Source: an uncultured Acidobacteriaceae bacterium (GTDB lineage Bacteria; Acidobacteriota; Terriglobia; Terriglobales; Acidobacteriaceae). Taken from it: a DNA stretch of 58,814 nucleotides. The DNA lies in the NCBI GenBank assembly GCA_903849645.1, contig CAINJJ010000044.1, forward strand, positions 1 through 58,814, in the 5' to 3' direction. Of this stretch, positions 24,410 to 33,984 are shown piece after piece (positions within the stretch are counted from its first letter, which is position 1; every line of letters begins with the position of its first letter). The notes under the pieces are model-generated. The model was given only the letters and a program-made list of their open reading frames with translations, did not search any database and was not told where the DNA came from. The position numbers were made by a program, and so were the translations under genes.

Positions 24410-25456
24410 TCAGGCGGCGATGAGGAAGCGCCCTTCGCGCATGATCTGCTCCTGGCCTGCTTCGGATTCGAGCCAGATGTTGAAGCCCAGGCCAACCACG
24501 TCAATGTGGGTGCCGGAGCGCCAGGGGGCGCCGGTGTGCTCGCCATAGGGGTTGCCGAAGGCGATGTGGATGCCGGGGAATTTCTCGTCCTGCAGGATGT
24601 TGCCGATGACCCGCTCGACGCCGAGGTTGGTGCCGATGGCAAACTCTCCGACCCGGTCGGAGTTCTCGTCGGTGTGGGTATAGGCCCAGAAGTCGGCCTC
24701 GAGCTGCTTGTTTTCGCTCTTGCAGGAGACGATGCGGTTCCGGGCAATCTCAATGGTGAGCGGGGATGCGGCCAGGAGGCCGTAGCGGGCGCAGAGCCAG
24801 TCACCCACCACGCCATCGACCACGAAGGTGCCGTTGACCTCGCCGGGCGAGGTGAAGCACTCGCCGCCGGGCAGGTTGCCCCATTTTTCAGCGGAGATGA
24901 TGCCGGAGGTCTTGAACCACTTATAGCCGGGGTTCATGTCTGCGGTGATGTCCGTGCCGGCGGCGGTGGTGGCGCGGATGCGAGTGGCCTTGCGCACGCG
25001 GTCGAGAACCTTCTGCGAGAGCCGGTCGACGAGGTTGAAGTCGGCCCTCATGCCCTGGCACATGATCTCCGGGGTAATGTTGACCATGTGGGCGTGGCGC
25101 ATGTGGCGGCGATTGACCACGTCGGTCATCTGCATCCGGGAGTGGAGCTCGTTGGCCTGCACCTGAACGGCAAAGATCGAAACCTGCGAGGTCTCCATGT
25201 CGGCCAGCACGGAGGCGGGCATATCGACGAGTGGACGGGGGGCCAGGTCTTCCAGCACGAAGACGTTCCACGGGCAGCCCCGCTGGGCGAGTTGCGCGCC
25301 GAGGGCGGCGGCGATGGGCTCGGTTTCGCGGTCGGTGATGAGCGTGACCTTTTCAGAGGGGTCGATGCGCAGGCAGGTGGTGACGGCCGAGAGCGCGCCG
25401 GGGATAAACTCGGCGGGATAGGCCAGGGACAGCAGGTGGTTGGTGGCTTCAGTCAT
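24410..25456 (-). CDS. M29-like metallo-aminopeptidase
   Basis: 348 residues. The layout resembles thermophilic-type (M29) aminopeptidases. Visible metal and active-site regions are LPGGECFTSPGEVNGTFVVDG (first Glu), EFAIGTNLGVERVIGNI (Glu), DEKFPGIHIAFGNPYG (His) and SGTHIDVVG (His and Asp). The N-terminal half carries the less conserved dimer part. It would release N-terminal amino acids in the cytoplasm, with cobalt or zinc as likely metals. An AGGAG lies about 14 bases before the ATG. It follows cheR on the same strand with a 139-base gap and may have its own promoter. Confidence 0.7.
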   Translation of the reverse strand: MTEATNHLLSLAYPAEFIPGALSAVTTCLRIDPSEKVTLITDRETEPIAAALGAQLAQRGCPWNVFVLEDLAPRPLVDMPASVLADMETSQVSIFAVQVQANELHSRMQMTDVVNRRHMRHAHMVNITPEIMCQGMRADFNLVDRLSQKVLDRVRKATRIRATTAAGTDITADMNPGYKWFKTSGIISAEKWGNLPGGECFTSPGEVNGTFVVDGVVGDWLCARYGLLAASPLTIEIARNRIVSCKSENKQLEADFWAYTHTDENSDRVGEFAIGTNLGVERVIGNILQDEKFPGIHIAFGNPYGEHTGAPWRSGTHIDVVGLGFNIWLESEAGQEQIMREGRFLIAA

Positions 25457-25595
25457 GCGTTGAAACGGTTCTCCTGAACAGGGTCGCAGGGTGCGTATTC
25501 AGTGAGGTTACCGGATTTTGAACCGGAATGAAATGGGGAAAGGGGCCGCGCGGGCGATTCGGCACGGTTTCGCTGCTTTCACGGGCCGAAATCGG

Positions 25596-26435
25596 CTAGC
25601 TGGGCTGGCGCGGGCGGAAGTGACAGGTGCCGCCGGCGAGGACGGGGGTCCAGATGCCGGGGTCGGCCGGCTGCTCGCTGGAACCAAGAAACAACACCCC
25701 GTCCGGGGCGAGGATGCGGTGGATTCCCGCCAGCAGCGTCTTGCGGGTATCCTGCGCGAAATAAAGCATCACGTTGCGCAGAAAGATGACGTCAAAGCGG
25801 TCGTCCGCGCGGTTGAAAGGCAGCGGCGACTGGCAGAGGTTGGCCTGGCGGAAGTTGCACATCTTGCGGACCTCGGGCTTGACCGTCCAGTCCTCGCCCT
25901 GGTGGTCAAAGTAGCGAACGACGGAGCGGGCGGGAAGGCCGCGGTTCATCTCGATGCGGTGATAGCGCCCTGCCTGGGCGCGGGCGACCACCTCGGCGCA
26001 GATGTCGGTGCCTTCGATGCGAATAGTCCATCCGGTGAGGAGGGGAAAATGCTCGAGCAGCAGCATGGCCAGGCTATAGGCCTCCTGGCCCGTGGAGCAG
26101 GCGGCGCTCCAGAAGCGCAGCGAACGCGCATGGCGGCGCGCCTCAATCAGCTTGGGCAGCAAGTCGGTGCGCAGCAGCTCAAAGGGCCGTCCATCGCGGA
26201 AGAAGCTGGTCTCGTTGATGGTCATGGCCTCGGCGATGGTGCGCTCGAGGACTGGATTCTTGCGCAGCTTGAGGTGCGAGACAAGCTCTTCCAGGTGGGT
26301 CATCCCCTGGTTGCGCAGGACTTTGGTCAAGCGGGTATCGAAGAGGTAGTCGCGCGAGGGGTCGAGCACGTTTTGCGACAGTCCATAGACCAGTTGGCGG
26401 AGATAGCCGTAGTCAACGCTGGCGGAGGTTTGCAT
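25596..26435 (-). CDS. cheR: CheR chemoreceptor methyltransferase
   Basis: 279 residues. It transfers methyl groups from SAM to glutamates of chemoreceptors. The N-terminal helical domain (about 1-75) includes LVSHLKLRKNPVLERTIAEAMTINETSFFRD, whose TxNxTxFFRD motif is typical. The SAM fold follows with RFWSAACSTGQEAYSLAM and later FDVIFLRNVMLYFA. Stop and start overlap with cheB as TGATG, so the start is ATG 26435; the TTG one codon upstream is unlikely. It is the last gene of the chemosensory operon. No receptor gene is present in the window to serve as substrate. Confidence 0.95.
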   Translation of the reverse strand: MQTSASVDYGYLRQLVYGLSQNVLDPSRDYLFDTRLTKVLRNQGMTHLEELVSHLKLRKNPVLERTIAEAMTINETSFFRDGRPFELLRTDLLPKLIEARRHARSLRFWSAACSTGQEAYSLAMLLLEHFPLLTGWTIRIEGTDICAEVVARAQAGRYHRIEMNRGLPARSVVRYFDHQGEDWTVKPEVRKMCNFRQANLCQSPLPFNRADDRFDVIFLRNVMLYFAQDTRKTLLAGIHRILAPDGVLFLGSSEQPADPGIWTPVLAGGTCHFRPRQPS

Positions 26436-27556
26436 CAAGACACCACCGATTCCCGAAGCTCGCGAGCTTCCTGGTGCGTCCGGCTCAGCAGCCGGAGGAT
26501 TTCAGGGGCAATGGCGCCGAGAGGGAGCACCTTGTGGGCGAGGCCGGCATTGGTGACCGCGCCGGGCATTCCCCACACCGCGCTGGTGGCCTGGTCCTGG
26601 GCGAGGACGCTGCCGCCGTGTTCCCGGATGGTGCGGCAGCCGAGCATTCCGTCGGAGCCCATGCCGGTAAGGACCACGGCCAGCACACCGGCGCCATAGA
26701 CGGCGGCCGCTGACCGGAACAGCACATCGACCGCGGGCCGGCAGTGGTTCTCCTGGGGGCCCTGGGTCAGGTGCAGGGTGGGAGGCACGCCGATGCGAGC
26801 CCCCGCGACCACCTCCATGTGCCAGTTGCCCTTGGCGATATAGATGCTTCCGGGGCGGACGACCTGTCCCTCGGCCGCCTCGTGCACCGGGACCCGGCAC
26901 CGGCCGCTGAGCCGCTCGGCAAACAGACGGGTGAAGAGCTCCGGCATGTGCTGCACAATGAGCACGGGCAAGGGGAAGTTCTGGGGCAGGGCCGGGAGAA
27001 GAATGTCGAGGGCCGCCGGGCCGCCGGTGGAGACGCCGATGGCCAGCACTACGGGCGTGCCGGAGAGCGGCTGGGCCTTTGGCGGCGCCATGGGCAGGAT
27101 GACCGGGCCACGGCCCGGCGCCGGGAAGACCGGCTGGCAATTGCCCGCGAGCGCGTGGATCTTGGGCAGCACGTCCTGCCCGATGGTGCGCAGGGCGATC
27201 TCCCGGCTAGCCTGATTGGCCGGTTTGGCCACATAGTCGGATGCGCCGCAGGCCAGAGCCTCGATGGTCACCTTTGCCCCCCTTTGGGTGAGAGAGCTGC
27301 ACATGATGACAGGCATCTTGTGTCCGCGCTCGCGTAGCTTTCTGAGGGTCACCAGTCCATCCATCACGGGCATCTCCACGTCCAGCAGGATGAGGTCGGG
27401 ATGGAGGGATTCAACCGCGCCCAGGGCAGACTCGCCGTCGGCGGCGGTGCCCACCACTTCGAGTGCGGCATCGGCGCCAACAACCGAGCGCAGGAGGCTG
27501 CGCATCACGGCCGAGTCGTCCACGATGAGAATGCGGGTGCGGCGGGCTGCCGGCAT
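26435..27556 (-). CDS. cheB: CheB receptor methylesterase/deamidase
   Basis: 373 residues. The receiver domain (about 7-125) has acidic residues Asp13/14, the phosphorylated Asp59 (LILLDVEMP) and Lys111 (YVAKPAN). The methylesterase domain (about 165-365) has the catalytic triad Ser176 (IGVSTGGP), His203 (VQHMP) and Asp302 (GMGSDGM). The domain order is normal and all catalytic residues are present, so activity and phospho-regulation by CheA are expected. It sits three bases after cheY and overlaps cheR by one base. Confidence 0.96.
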   Translation of the reverse strand: MPAARRTRILIVDDSAVMRSLLRSVVGADAALEVVGTAADGESALGAVESLHPDLILLDVEMPVMDGLVTLRKLRERGHKMPVIMCSSLTQRGAKVTIEALACGASDYVAKPANQASREIALRTIGQDVLPKIHALAGNCQPVFPAPGRGPVILPMAPPKAQPLSGTPVVLAIGVSTGGPAALDILLPALPQNFPLPVLIVQHMPELFTRLFAERLSGRCRVPVHEAAEGQVVRPGSIYIAKGNWHMEVVAGARIGVPPTLHLTQGPQENHCRPAVDVLFRSAAAVYGAGVLAVVLTGMGSDGMLGCRTIREHGGSVLAQDQATSAVWGMPGAVTNAGLAHKVLPLGAIAPEILRLLSRTHQEARELRESVVS

Positions 27557-27559
27557 GGC

Positions 27560-27928
27560 TCAGGCCTCAACCAGACCGAGCATGGCCAGCTTTTCCATGA
27601 GAGCCTGTTCGTCAAAGGGCTTCATCAGGTACTCGTCGGCGCCGGCGTCGAGGGCGCGCACGATAAAGTCGTTTTCGGCCTCGGTGGTGACCATCATGAC
27701 CTTGAGGCCGTCAAAGCCGCTGGCGCGCAGCTCCTGCAGCATCTCCAGGCCATTGAGCACGGGCATATTCCAGTCCACCAGCGCGATGTCGAAGGGCACA
27801 CCGGAGTTGAGGTGATCGAGGCCGGCCTGGCCGTCGGCGGCCTCTTCGCATTCAATGCCTTTGGGCTCCAGCAGGCCGCGGAGAAAGCCCCGCACGAAGC
27901 GGGAGTCATCGACAATCAAAGCGCGCAT
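27560..27928 (-). CDS. cheY: CheY single-domain response regulator
   Basis: 122 residues from ATG 27928, which has GGAGG five bases upstream; the GTG two codons earlier overlaps that site. All receiver residues are present: Asp8 and Asp9 (IVDDSR), Asp52 (LVDWNMP), Thr82 and Lys103 (LMKPF). There is no output domain. It should take phosphate from CheA and act on a flagellar switch, a pilus motor or another target; none is in view. It lies between cheW and cheB on the same strand. Confidence 0.95.
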   Translation of the reverse strand: MRALIVDDSRFVRGFLRGLLEPKGIECEEAADGQAGLDHLNSGVPFDIALVDWNMPVLNGLEMLQELRASGFDGLKVMMVTTEAENDFIVRALDAGADEYLMKPFDEQALMEKLAMLGLVEA

Positions 27929-27971
27929 GATCACCTCCAGGAGGGTGATGTTTTGAGTGGCCCGTTGGGGG

Positions 27972-28457
27972 TCAGGCGGCCTGAGCCGCGCCCAGCCGCA
28001 TGGGTTCCAGTTGCTCGGGGTCCAGCATCACCAGCAGGCTGTCCTTGAGCTTGTAGGCCCCGGCAAAGAGCGTTCTGCGGCGCTGGTCCAGGATGGACGG
28101 GTTGGGCTCGTGGTCGGCGGAAGAGACCGTGAGAACCTCGCCGACGGAGTCCACCAGGAGGCCGAAGCAGCCTCCCGAACTCTCCAGCACGAGGATGTCC
28201 TGGGGGCCGTCTTTCGGGGGCAGGCCGAGGAGTTGGCGGAGGCTGACGGTGGTGAGCACGTCGCCGCGATAGTGGACGAGGCCGCCCACAAACGGCGGGG
28301 CCAGGGGAACCGGTTGCGGCCGGGCCGAACCCACGATCTCGAGGATGTGGGTGATAGGGACGCCAAAGAGGGTCTGCCCGAGGCGCACCGAACACATCTC
28401 GACCAGGGTGACGGCGGATTTGTCCTTTCGATTGAGTGGAACGGCTGCTGTGCTCAT
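27972..28457 (-). CDS. cheW: CheW coupling protein
   Basis: 161 residues from ATG 28457, which overlaps the cheA stop as ATGA. A single CheW beta-barrel domain covers about 15-155, with typical stretches RLGQTLFGVPITHILEIVG, FVGGLVHYRGDVLTTVSLRQLLGL, GLLVDSVGEVL and LFAGAYKLKDSLLVMLDPEQL. CheW links receptors to CheA. There is no methyl-accepting protein nearby, so its receptor must be encoded elsewhere. Confidence 0.94.
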   Translation of the reverse strand: MSTAAVPLNRKDKSAVTLVEMCSVRLGQTLFGVPITHILEIVGSARPQPVPLAPPFVGGLVHYRGDVLTTVSLRQLLGLPPKDGPQDILVLESSGGCFGLLVDSVGEVLTVSSADHEPNPSILDQRRRTLFAGAYKLKDSLLVMLDPEQLEPMRLGAAQAA

Positions 28458-30697
28458 GCCACGGTCTCCGCAATCTGGCTCCACTCGGCGGGGGCCTGTT
28501 CTGTGGCGGGCAGGGGGGCCACGCCGCCCAGATCCACCACGCCGGTTACGCGATCCTTGAGCAGCGTCACGCCGCCGGTCCGCTGCGCCGTGCCGGCCTC
28601 GAAAAGGTCGCCGCCGGCCGCAACATCCAGCACATGCGAGACCGCGATGCCCACGTGACGGCTGCCCTCGCGGCAGACCACCACGATGATCTGCGCATCG
28701 GGGTTGCCCTGGGCTGCGGCCAGGACCCCGCCCGAGTCCTCGACCGGGAGGAGTTGGCCATCGAAGTTGAGCACCGGCCGGTAGCCGATGTACTCGATGC
28801 GGGAGAGGGGAATCTGCTCGATGCGCAGCACGTCGCCGAGGGGCACGGCGGCCTGCCGCTCGGCAGCCTCCACCAGCAGGTAGTCGAGATTCTTCTTCTC
28901 CTCTTCCACCTCGCTGTCCGCCGCGCGCGCCGCCTCTTCTTCGGCGCGCATGGTGACGCCGGCCTTCAAGGCAATCGCTCCTGGATCCAGAATGAGCGCC
29001 AGGTCGGCGTTGCCCAGCACGGTGGCGCCGGAGTAGAGGCCGATGGTCTTGAGCACCGACGACAGCGGCTTGACCACGATCTCTTCCGGGTCGGCAAGCC
29101 CGTCCACCACCAGGCCAAAGCGGCGGCCATCCGCGTCAAGAACGGCAATAAAATTGTCGCGCTCGGTGGCCACGCGGTGCTCCACGCCCGGCATCAGCAG
29201 CCGGTCAAGAAACACCAGCGGGAGCAGCTTGCCGCGCAGCCGGTAGAGCGGGGCGTTTTCTATCCACTCGATGGCCGTGGCGGCCTGGCCCGGCGGCACA
29301 TGCACCAGTTCGGACAATGCCCCCTGGGGCAAGGCGAAGCTCTGGTTGACGCTGCGGACGATGAGGGCCGGGATAATGGCCAGCGTGAGGGGAATGCGGA
29401 GGCGGAGGGTGGTTCCCTTGCCCGCGCGCGAGTCAAGCTCGACCTTGCCGCCAATCTTCTCGACGTTGGTCCGGACCACATCCATGCCCACGCCGCGTCC
29501 GCTGACGTTGGTCACAGCGGCAGCGGTGGAGAAGCCGGGAAGGAAGATGAGTTGCAGCAGCTCGCGCTCCACCAGTTGATTGGCTCGCTCGGCGGTGATC
29601 AGGCCGCGCTCGATGGCCTTCTGGCGGACCCTTTCCACGGCGATGCCGGCCCCGTCGTCCGATACCTCGATCAGGACGTGGCTGCCCTCCTGGACGGCGC
29701 GCAGTTTCAGCGTGCCTTCCGGGTCCTTGCCCGCGGCCTCACGCTCGGCGGGCGGCTCGATGCCGTGGTCCAGCGCATTGCGCACGGCGTGGGTGAGGGG
29801 GTCCTTGATGGCCTCCAGCAGGCTCTTGTCCAGTTCCGTATCCTGACCCTCGACCTGGAGCCGCACCCGGCGGCCAAGCCCCTGCGACAGGTCGCGGACG
29901 ATGCGCGGCATCTTGGAGAAGATGTTGGAGACCGGCTGCATGCGCGCCTTCATCACGCTCTCGCGCAGGTCGGCCGTCACCATGTCGAGACGGCGTGAAA
30001 GCAGCGTCATGTTGGGGTCGGCCGAGGTGGCCTGCAAGACCTGGTTGCGCGTCAGCACCAGCTCGCCCACCAGGTTCATCATGCGATTCAGCAGCGTCAC
30101 ATCGACGCGCAGGCTGCTCTCCGCGGCGGTGGCCTGGGCGCGCGGCCGGGCGGGGTCGGTCTCCGCCTCCGCAAGCCCCTGTACAGCCTCGACAGGTTCA
30201 TTCTTCCCAACGACATGGGCTGGTGCTGGGGGGGCCGGGGTCTTGGCAAGCGGCGCGTGCGCTCCCGGCGGAGTTGCCGCGCCTGCCCTGGCGTGGACGG
30301 CGTGCTTTGCCTCCGCTTTGGCCGGTAGCTGTAGTTCCTCGAGCCGGGCAATCAATGCCGCATCCTCGCCCGTGCCCTCGGCGTTCTCCGCCTCGATTGT
30401 CTTGAGGATTCCGCGCAGGCCGTCGAGCAACTGGAGAAGTCCGGTAATCACCTGCTGATTCGCGGCCAGCTTGCCCTCGCGCAGCAGGCCGAGAAGATTT
30501 TCACCGGCGTGGGCCAGCTTCTCCAGCCGCTTGAAGCCCAGAAAGCCAGTGGTTCCCTTGATGGTGTGTACAGAACGGAAGATGTCCCCAATCAGCCCCG
30601 CATCCTGCGGGCGCTCTTCCAGATCGGTGAGACAGCGCTCCATCCGGTCCAGCCCTTCCTGGCTTTCAATCAAAAACTCCCGTGTCAGTTCATCCAT
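28454..30697 (-). CDS. cheA: CheA sensor histidine kinase with two CheW-like domains
   Basis: 747 residues from ATG 30697; GTG 30706 is possible. The order is: HPt domain (about 1-110) with phosphorylated His44 (RSVHTIKGTTGFLGF); an Ala/Pro linker (about 120-200) in place of a clear P2 domain; dimerisation helices (LLNRMMNLVGELVLTRNQVL); ATPase with DPLTHAVRNALDHGIE, EVSDDGAGI and VSGRGVGMDVV; a CheW-like domain (about 470-610); a short coiled-coil linker; and a second CheW-like domain (about 640-735). The extra CheW-like domain is unusual and may change how it sits in receptor arrays. It is the first gene of the operon, divergent from cdd. Confidence 0.95.
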   Translation of the reverse strand: MDELTREFLIESQEGLDRMERCLTDLEERPQDAGLIGDIFRSVHTIKGTTGFLGFKRLEKLAHAGENLLGLLREGKLAANQQVITGLLQLLDGLRGILKTIEAENAEGTGEDAALIARLEELQLPAKAEAKHAVHARAGAATPPGAHAPLAKTPAPPAPAHVVGKNEPVEAVQGLAEAETDPARPRAQATAAESSLRVDVTLLNRMMNLVGELVLTRNQVLQATSADPNMTLLSRRLDMVTADLRESVMKARMQPVSNIFSKMPRIVRDLSQGLGRRVRLQVEGQDTELDKSLLEAIKDPLTHAVRNALDHGIEPPAEREAAGKDPEGTLKLRAVQEGSHVLIEVSDDGAGIAVERVRQKAIERGLITAERANQLVERELLQLIFLPGFSTAAAVTNVSGRGVGMDVVRTNVEKIGGKVELDSRAGKGTTLRLRIPLTLAIIPALIVRSVNQSFALPQGALSELVHVPPGQAATAIEWIENAPLYRLRGKLLPLVFLDRLLMPGVEHRVATERDNFIAVLDADGRRFGLVVDGLADPEEIVVKPLSSVLKTIGLYSGATVLGNADLALILDPGAIALKAGVTMRAEEEAARAADSEVEEEKKNLDYLLVEAAERQAAVPLGDVLRIEQIPLSRIEYIGYRPVLNFDGQLLPVEDSGGVLAAAQGNPDAQIIVVVCREGSRHVGIAVSHVLDVAAGGDLFEAGTAQRTGGVTLLKDRVTGVVDLGGVAPLPATEQAPAEWSQIAETVA

Positions 30698-30903
30698 CGT
30701 GTCCACTCATCCAACCGGCCGGGATGGTTGCCCCCGGCGCAGCGAGCACTCCACTCTCTTATCGGAAGGAAGGGGCGCGACTTGAGCCGACAGCGGGCAA
30801 GGAGACCGAAATGAGCAATCGCAGGCCCCACGACGCGCCGGTGTACACGGGCCAAGGCGATGCTTTAGCCTCAGGATTCATGCCTTGTTCCCTGGAGCCC
30901 CCT
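30698..30903. other. divergent promoter gap cheA/cdd
   Basis: About 200 bases with promoters expected for both directions. A GGAG seven to eight bases before ATG 30904 serves cdd. No palindrome or riboswitch-like structure was recognised. Confidence 0.4.
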
Positions 30904-31341
30904 ATGAACGCCGCCTCCGTTTTGCCCGCGCCGCTCGACCGGCTTCTTGAAGAAGCGAGCCAAGCCGCCCTTCACGCCTATGCCCCCTACTCCGGCTTTC
31001 GGGTAGGCGCGGCCCTGCTGCTGGCCGGGGGGGAGACCGTGACCGGGACGAATGTGGAGAACGTGAGCTACGGGCTCACCATCTGCGCCGAGCGCGCGGC
31101 CCTGGTGCAGGCGGTCTCCCGCTTCGGGCCCGGCATCCGCATCGAAGCGGTGGCAGTCGCCAATTTGAACCATGCCCCCAGCCCCCCCTGCGGGGCCTGC
31201 CGGCAGATGCTGGCCGAGTTCATTGAGCCCCACGCTCCGGTCGTCTTTCCCAGCCTTGGGGGCAACCGCACCATGGCCTTTCAGGACCTGCTCCCCGGCG
31301 GATTTGAGATGAAACTCAAACAGGACGAACCCCAACCATGA
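30904..31341 (+). CDS. cdd: cytidine deaminase
   Basis: 145 residues from ATG 30904; a longer in-frame opening to 30682 lacks similarity. It converts cytidine or deoxycytidine to uridine or deoxyuridine. The zinc site is complete: Cys61-Ala-Glu63 (TICAERAAL) with the proton-shuttling Glu, and Cys96 and Cys99 (PPCGACRQML). The substrate loop YSGFRVGAAL and NVENVSYG are normal. The length fits the small tetrameric class. Its stop overlaps the start of deoA as ATGA, so the two are translationally coupled. Confidence 0.96.
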   Translation: MNAASVLPAPLDRLLEEASQAALHAYAPYSGFRVGAALLLAGGETVTGTNVENVSYGLTICAERAALVQAVSRFGPGIRIEAVAVANLNHAPSPPCGACRQMLAEFIEPHAPVVFPSLGGNRTMAFQDLLPGGFEMKLKQDEPQP

Positions 31342-32702
31342 CAGGCCCCCTTCATACCATCGACCTCATCCGCAAGAAACGCGACGGCGGCGCCTTGGAC
31401 GACCGCGAGATCGGATTTCTTGTGGCCGGGGCAGCCTCCGGCTCCATTCCCCTGGAGCAGCTATCCGCCTGGCTGATGGCGGCATGGATTCGCGGACTCT
31501 CTCTCGACGAGACGCGCGCCCTCACCATCGCCATGCGCGACTCCGGGGAGAAATTCTCCCCCGCCCGGCTGGGCAAGGTGGCCGTGGACAAGCACTCGAC
31601 GGGGGGCGTGGGCGACAAGACCAGCTTTCTGGTGGCGCCCATCGCGGCGGCCTGCGGGCTGGCGGTGCCCATGATCAGCGGACGCGCCCTGGGACACACC
31701 GGCGGGACGCTGGACAAGCTGGAGGCCATTCCCGGCTACCGGACGGCGCTGACATTGCCTGAATTTGAGACAGTGCTTGCCCACTGCGGTGCGTCCATCG
31801 TGAGCCAGACACCCGCCCTCGTCCCCGCCGACCGCGTGCTCTATGCGCTGCGCGACCGCACCGGGACGGTGGAGAGTCCGGGGCTGATATGCGCGTCGAT
31901 CCTGAGCAAGAAGCTGGCGGCAGGGCTGGATGCCCTGGTGCTGGACGTGAAGACCGGCTCGGGCGCCTTTCTGCGCAAGGCCGAGGATGCCGAATACCTG
32001 GCCGCGCTGATGGTGGCAACAGCGGAGGCCGCCGGGACCCGGACCGTGGCCCTGCTGACGGACATGGGCCAGCCCTTGGGCCGCGCCGCCGGCAACTGGA
32101 TTGAGCTGGCCGAGAGTGTGGAGCTGCTGCGCGGGCTGCGGAACGAGGAGAGCGAAGACCTCCGAGAACTCTCGCTTGTCCTGGCGGGGTGGATGATCCA
32201 CCTGGGCGGGAAGGCGGAGACGCCGGAGGCCGGGCGCGTGCTGGCCGAGTCGGCGCTGAAAGACGGCTCCGCGCTGGCGGTCTTCTTCAAGATGGTGGAG
32301 GCGCAGGGCGGCGATTCGAGTGTTTTCGACGACATGGCGGCTTTTCACAAGCCCGGCGCGACCCTTGTGCTGATGGCATGGGAGTCCGGCTTTGTGGCCT
32401 CCATGGACACCACGCAGATTGGCTGGGCGGTGCAGCGCCTCGGCGCGGGGCGCGAGAGAGCCGGCGAGCCGGTCGACCCCCATGCGGGCATCGAGTTCCA
32501 CGCCCGGCGCGGCGCGCAGATTGAAAAAGGCAAACCCCTGGCCACCCTCTTCGCCTCCAGCCCCGCCCAGCTCACCGAGCCGGAGAGCATTCTCCGCGGG
32601 GCAATCACCATCGCGGCCGAGGCGCCGGCGGCGGCGCCGCTGGTGGGCCGCATCTTCACACGGGAGACCGCTGAGAACTATTTGCGCGATGCTGTAAGGT
32701 AA
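31338..32702 (+). CDS. deoA: pyrimidine-nucleoside/thymidine phosphorylase
   Basis: 454 residues. It splits uridine, deoxyuridine or thymidine with phosphate into base and (deoxy)ribose-1-phosphate. The signature SGRALGHTGGTLDKLEAIPG and the phosphate-binding DKHSTGGVGDKTSF are intact, as are LILSKKLAAG-like and LDVKTGSGAF substrate-site regions. The C-terminal domain (about 340-450) is complete. It is coupled to cdd upstream and followed after 25 bases by a nucleoside transporter. Confidence 0.95.
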   Translation: MTGPLHTIDLIRKKRDGGALDDREIGFLVAGAASGSIPLEQLSAWLMAAWIRGLSLDETRALTIAMRDSGEKFSPARLGKVAVDKHSTGGVGDKTSFLVAPIAAACGLAVPMISGRALGHTGGTLDKLEAIPGYRTALTLPEFETVLAHCGASIVSQTPALVPADRVLYALRDRTGTVESPGLICASILSKKLAAGLDALVLDVKTGSGAFLRKAEDAEYLAALMVATAEAAGTRTVALLTDMGQPLGRAAGNWIELAESVELLRGLRNEESEDLRELSLVLAGWMIHLGGKAETPEAGRVLAESALKDGSALAVFFKMVEAQGGDSSVFDDMAAFHKPGATLVLMAWESGFVASMDTTQIGWAVQRLGAGRERAGEPVDPHAGIEFHARRGAQIEKGKPLATLFASSPAQLTEPESILRGAITIAAEAPAAAPLVGRIFTRETAENYLRDAVR

Positions 32703-32727
32703 TTTCTAAGACCACAGGGAGATCGCA

Positions 32728-33960
32728 TTGGATCGATACACCGGACTGCTGGGAATCCTTGCCGTGCTGCTCGCGGCCTGGCTGGGCTCTACCAACCGCA
32801 GAAGCATCCGCTGGCGCACCGTGGCCTGGGGACTTGGCCTGCAGGTCACGTTCGCCTTTCTCGTGCTCCGGTTTGACTTTGGGCAGCGCGCCATGGCCGC
32901 GGCCGGGGGCGTGATCACGAACATGCTGGGGGCCACGGCGGCGGGGACCAAAGTGCTGTTTGGGGCGCTGGGCACGCCGAACACCTCGCTCGGGTCCATC
33001 TTTGCCTTCCAGGTGCTGCCCACCATCATCTTCATCTCGGCGTTCTTTGCGGTGCTTTACCACATCGGCTTGATGCAGATCATCATCCGCGCCCTGGCCT
33101 GGGTGATGCTCAAGACGATGCGCATCTCCGGCGCGGAGAGCATGAATGTGGCGGCCAGCATCTTCATGGGCCAGACCGAGGCGCCGCTGACCATCCGGCC
33201 GTTTTTGAAGGGGGCCACGCGCTCTGAGCTGATGACCATCATGACCAGCGGAATGGCCCATGTTTCGGGCGGCATCATGGCCATGTACATCGCGCAGGGC
33301 GTGGAGGCGCGGCATCTGCTGTCGGCGGTGATCATGACCTCGCCGGGCACGATTCTGATGGCCAAGATGCTGGTTCCCGAGACCGAGGTCCCCGCCACCG
33401 AGGGCCGCGTCGTCATCCCCGAAGATGAGGCCCACAAGGACGAAAACCTGATCGGCGCCATCGCCCGGGGCACCATCGACGGCGGCAAGCTGGCCTTCAA
33501 CGTGGCCATCATGCTGATCAGCTTTCTGGCGCTGGTGGCGCTATTGGACAGCATTCTGGGGTGGACGCATGGCCTCGCGTATATGGGCTGGGTTCCGGCT
33601 TCCCTGGGGCAGATTCTGGGCTTCGTGTTTGCGCCGGTCGCGTGGCTCATTGGCGTGCCATGGCATGACTGCCTGGCCATCGGCAACCTGCTGGGCACCC
33701 GCATGGCCCTCAACGAGGTGATCGCCTATATTGCGCTGGGCGCGCAAAAGGCGACGCTGCTGCCGCGTTCGTTTACCATCGGGACCTTTGCCCTGTGCGG
33801 CTTTGCCAACCTGGGGTCCATCGGGATGCAGATTGGCGGCATTGGCGCGCTGGTTCCCGAGCGGCGCAACGACCTGGCGCGGCTCGGGGTGCGCGCGATG
33901 CTGGCGGGTACGATGGCCAACCTGATCAGCGCCTCGATCGCCGGGATGTTTCTGGGGTAG
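32728..33960 (+). CDS. concentrative nucleoside transporter (CNT/NupC family)
   Basis: 410 residues from TTG 32728, with AGGGAGA upstream. The order is three N-terminal helices, an N-terminal domain with FGFQ-like gate region (FAFQVLPTIIFISAFFAVLYHIG), the core with SIFMGQTEAPLTIRPFL and MTSGMAHVSGGIMAMYIAQG, and the C-terminal gate (GTRMALNEVIAYIAL, GFANLGSIGMQIGGIGALVPER). These are family landmarks for Na+ or H+ driven uptake of nucleosides. The gene sits in the salvage cluster and supplies its substrates. Confidence 0.95.
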   Translation: MDRYTGLLGILAVLLAAWLGSTNRRSIRWRTVAWGLGLQVTFAFLVLRFDFGQRAMAAAGGVITNMLGATAAGTKVLFGALGTPNTSLGSIFAFQVLPTIIFISAFFAVLYHIGLMQIIIRALAWVMLKTMRISGAESMNVAASIFMGQTEAPLTIRPFLKGATRSELMTIMTSGMAHVSGGIMAMYIAQGVEARHLLSAVIMTSPGTILMAKMLVPETEVPATEGRVVIPEDEAHKDENLIGAIARGTIDGGKLAFNVAIMLISFLALVALLDSILGWTHGLAYMGWVPASLGQILGFVFAPVAWLIGVPWHDCLAIGNLLGTRMALNEVIAYIALGAQKATLLPRSFTIGTFALCGFANLGSIGMQIGGIGALVPERRNDLARLGVRAMLAGTMANLISASIAGMFLG

Positions 33961-33984
33961 AGGCAAGCCGGAGGCGGAACGAGG

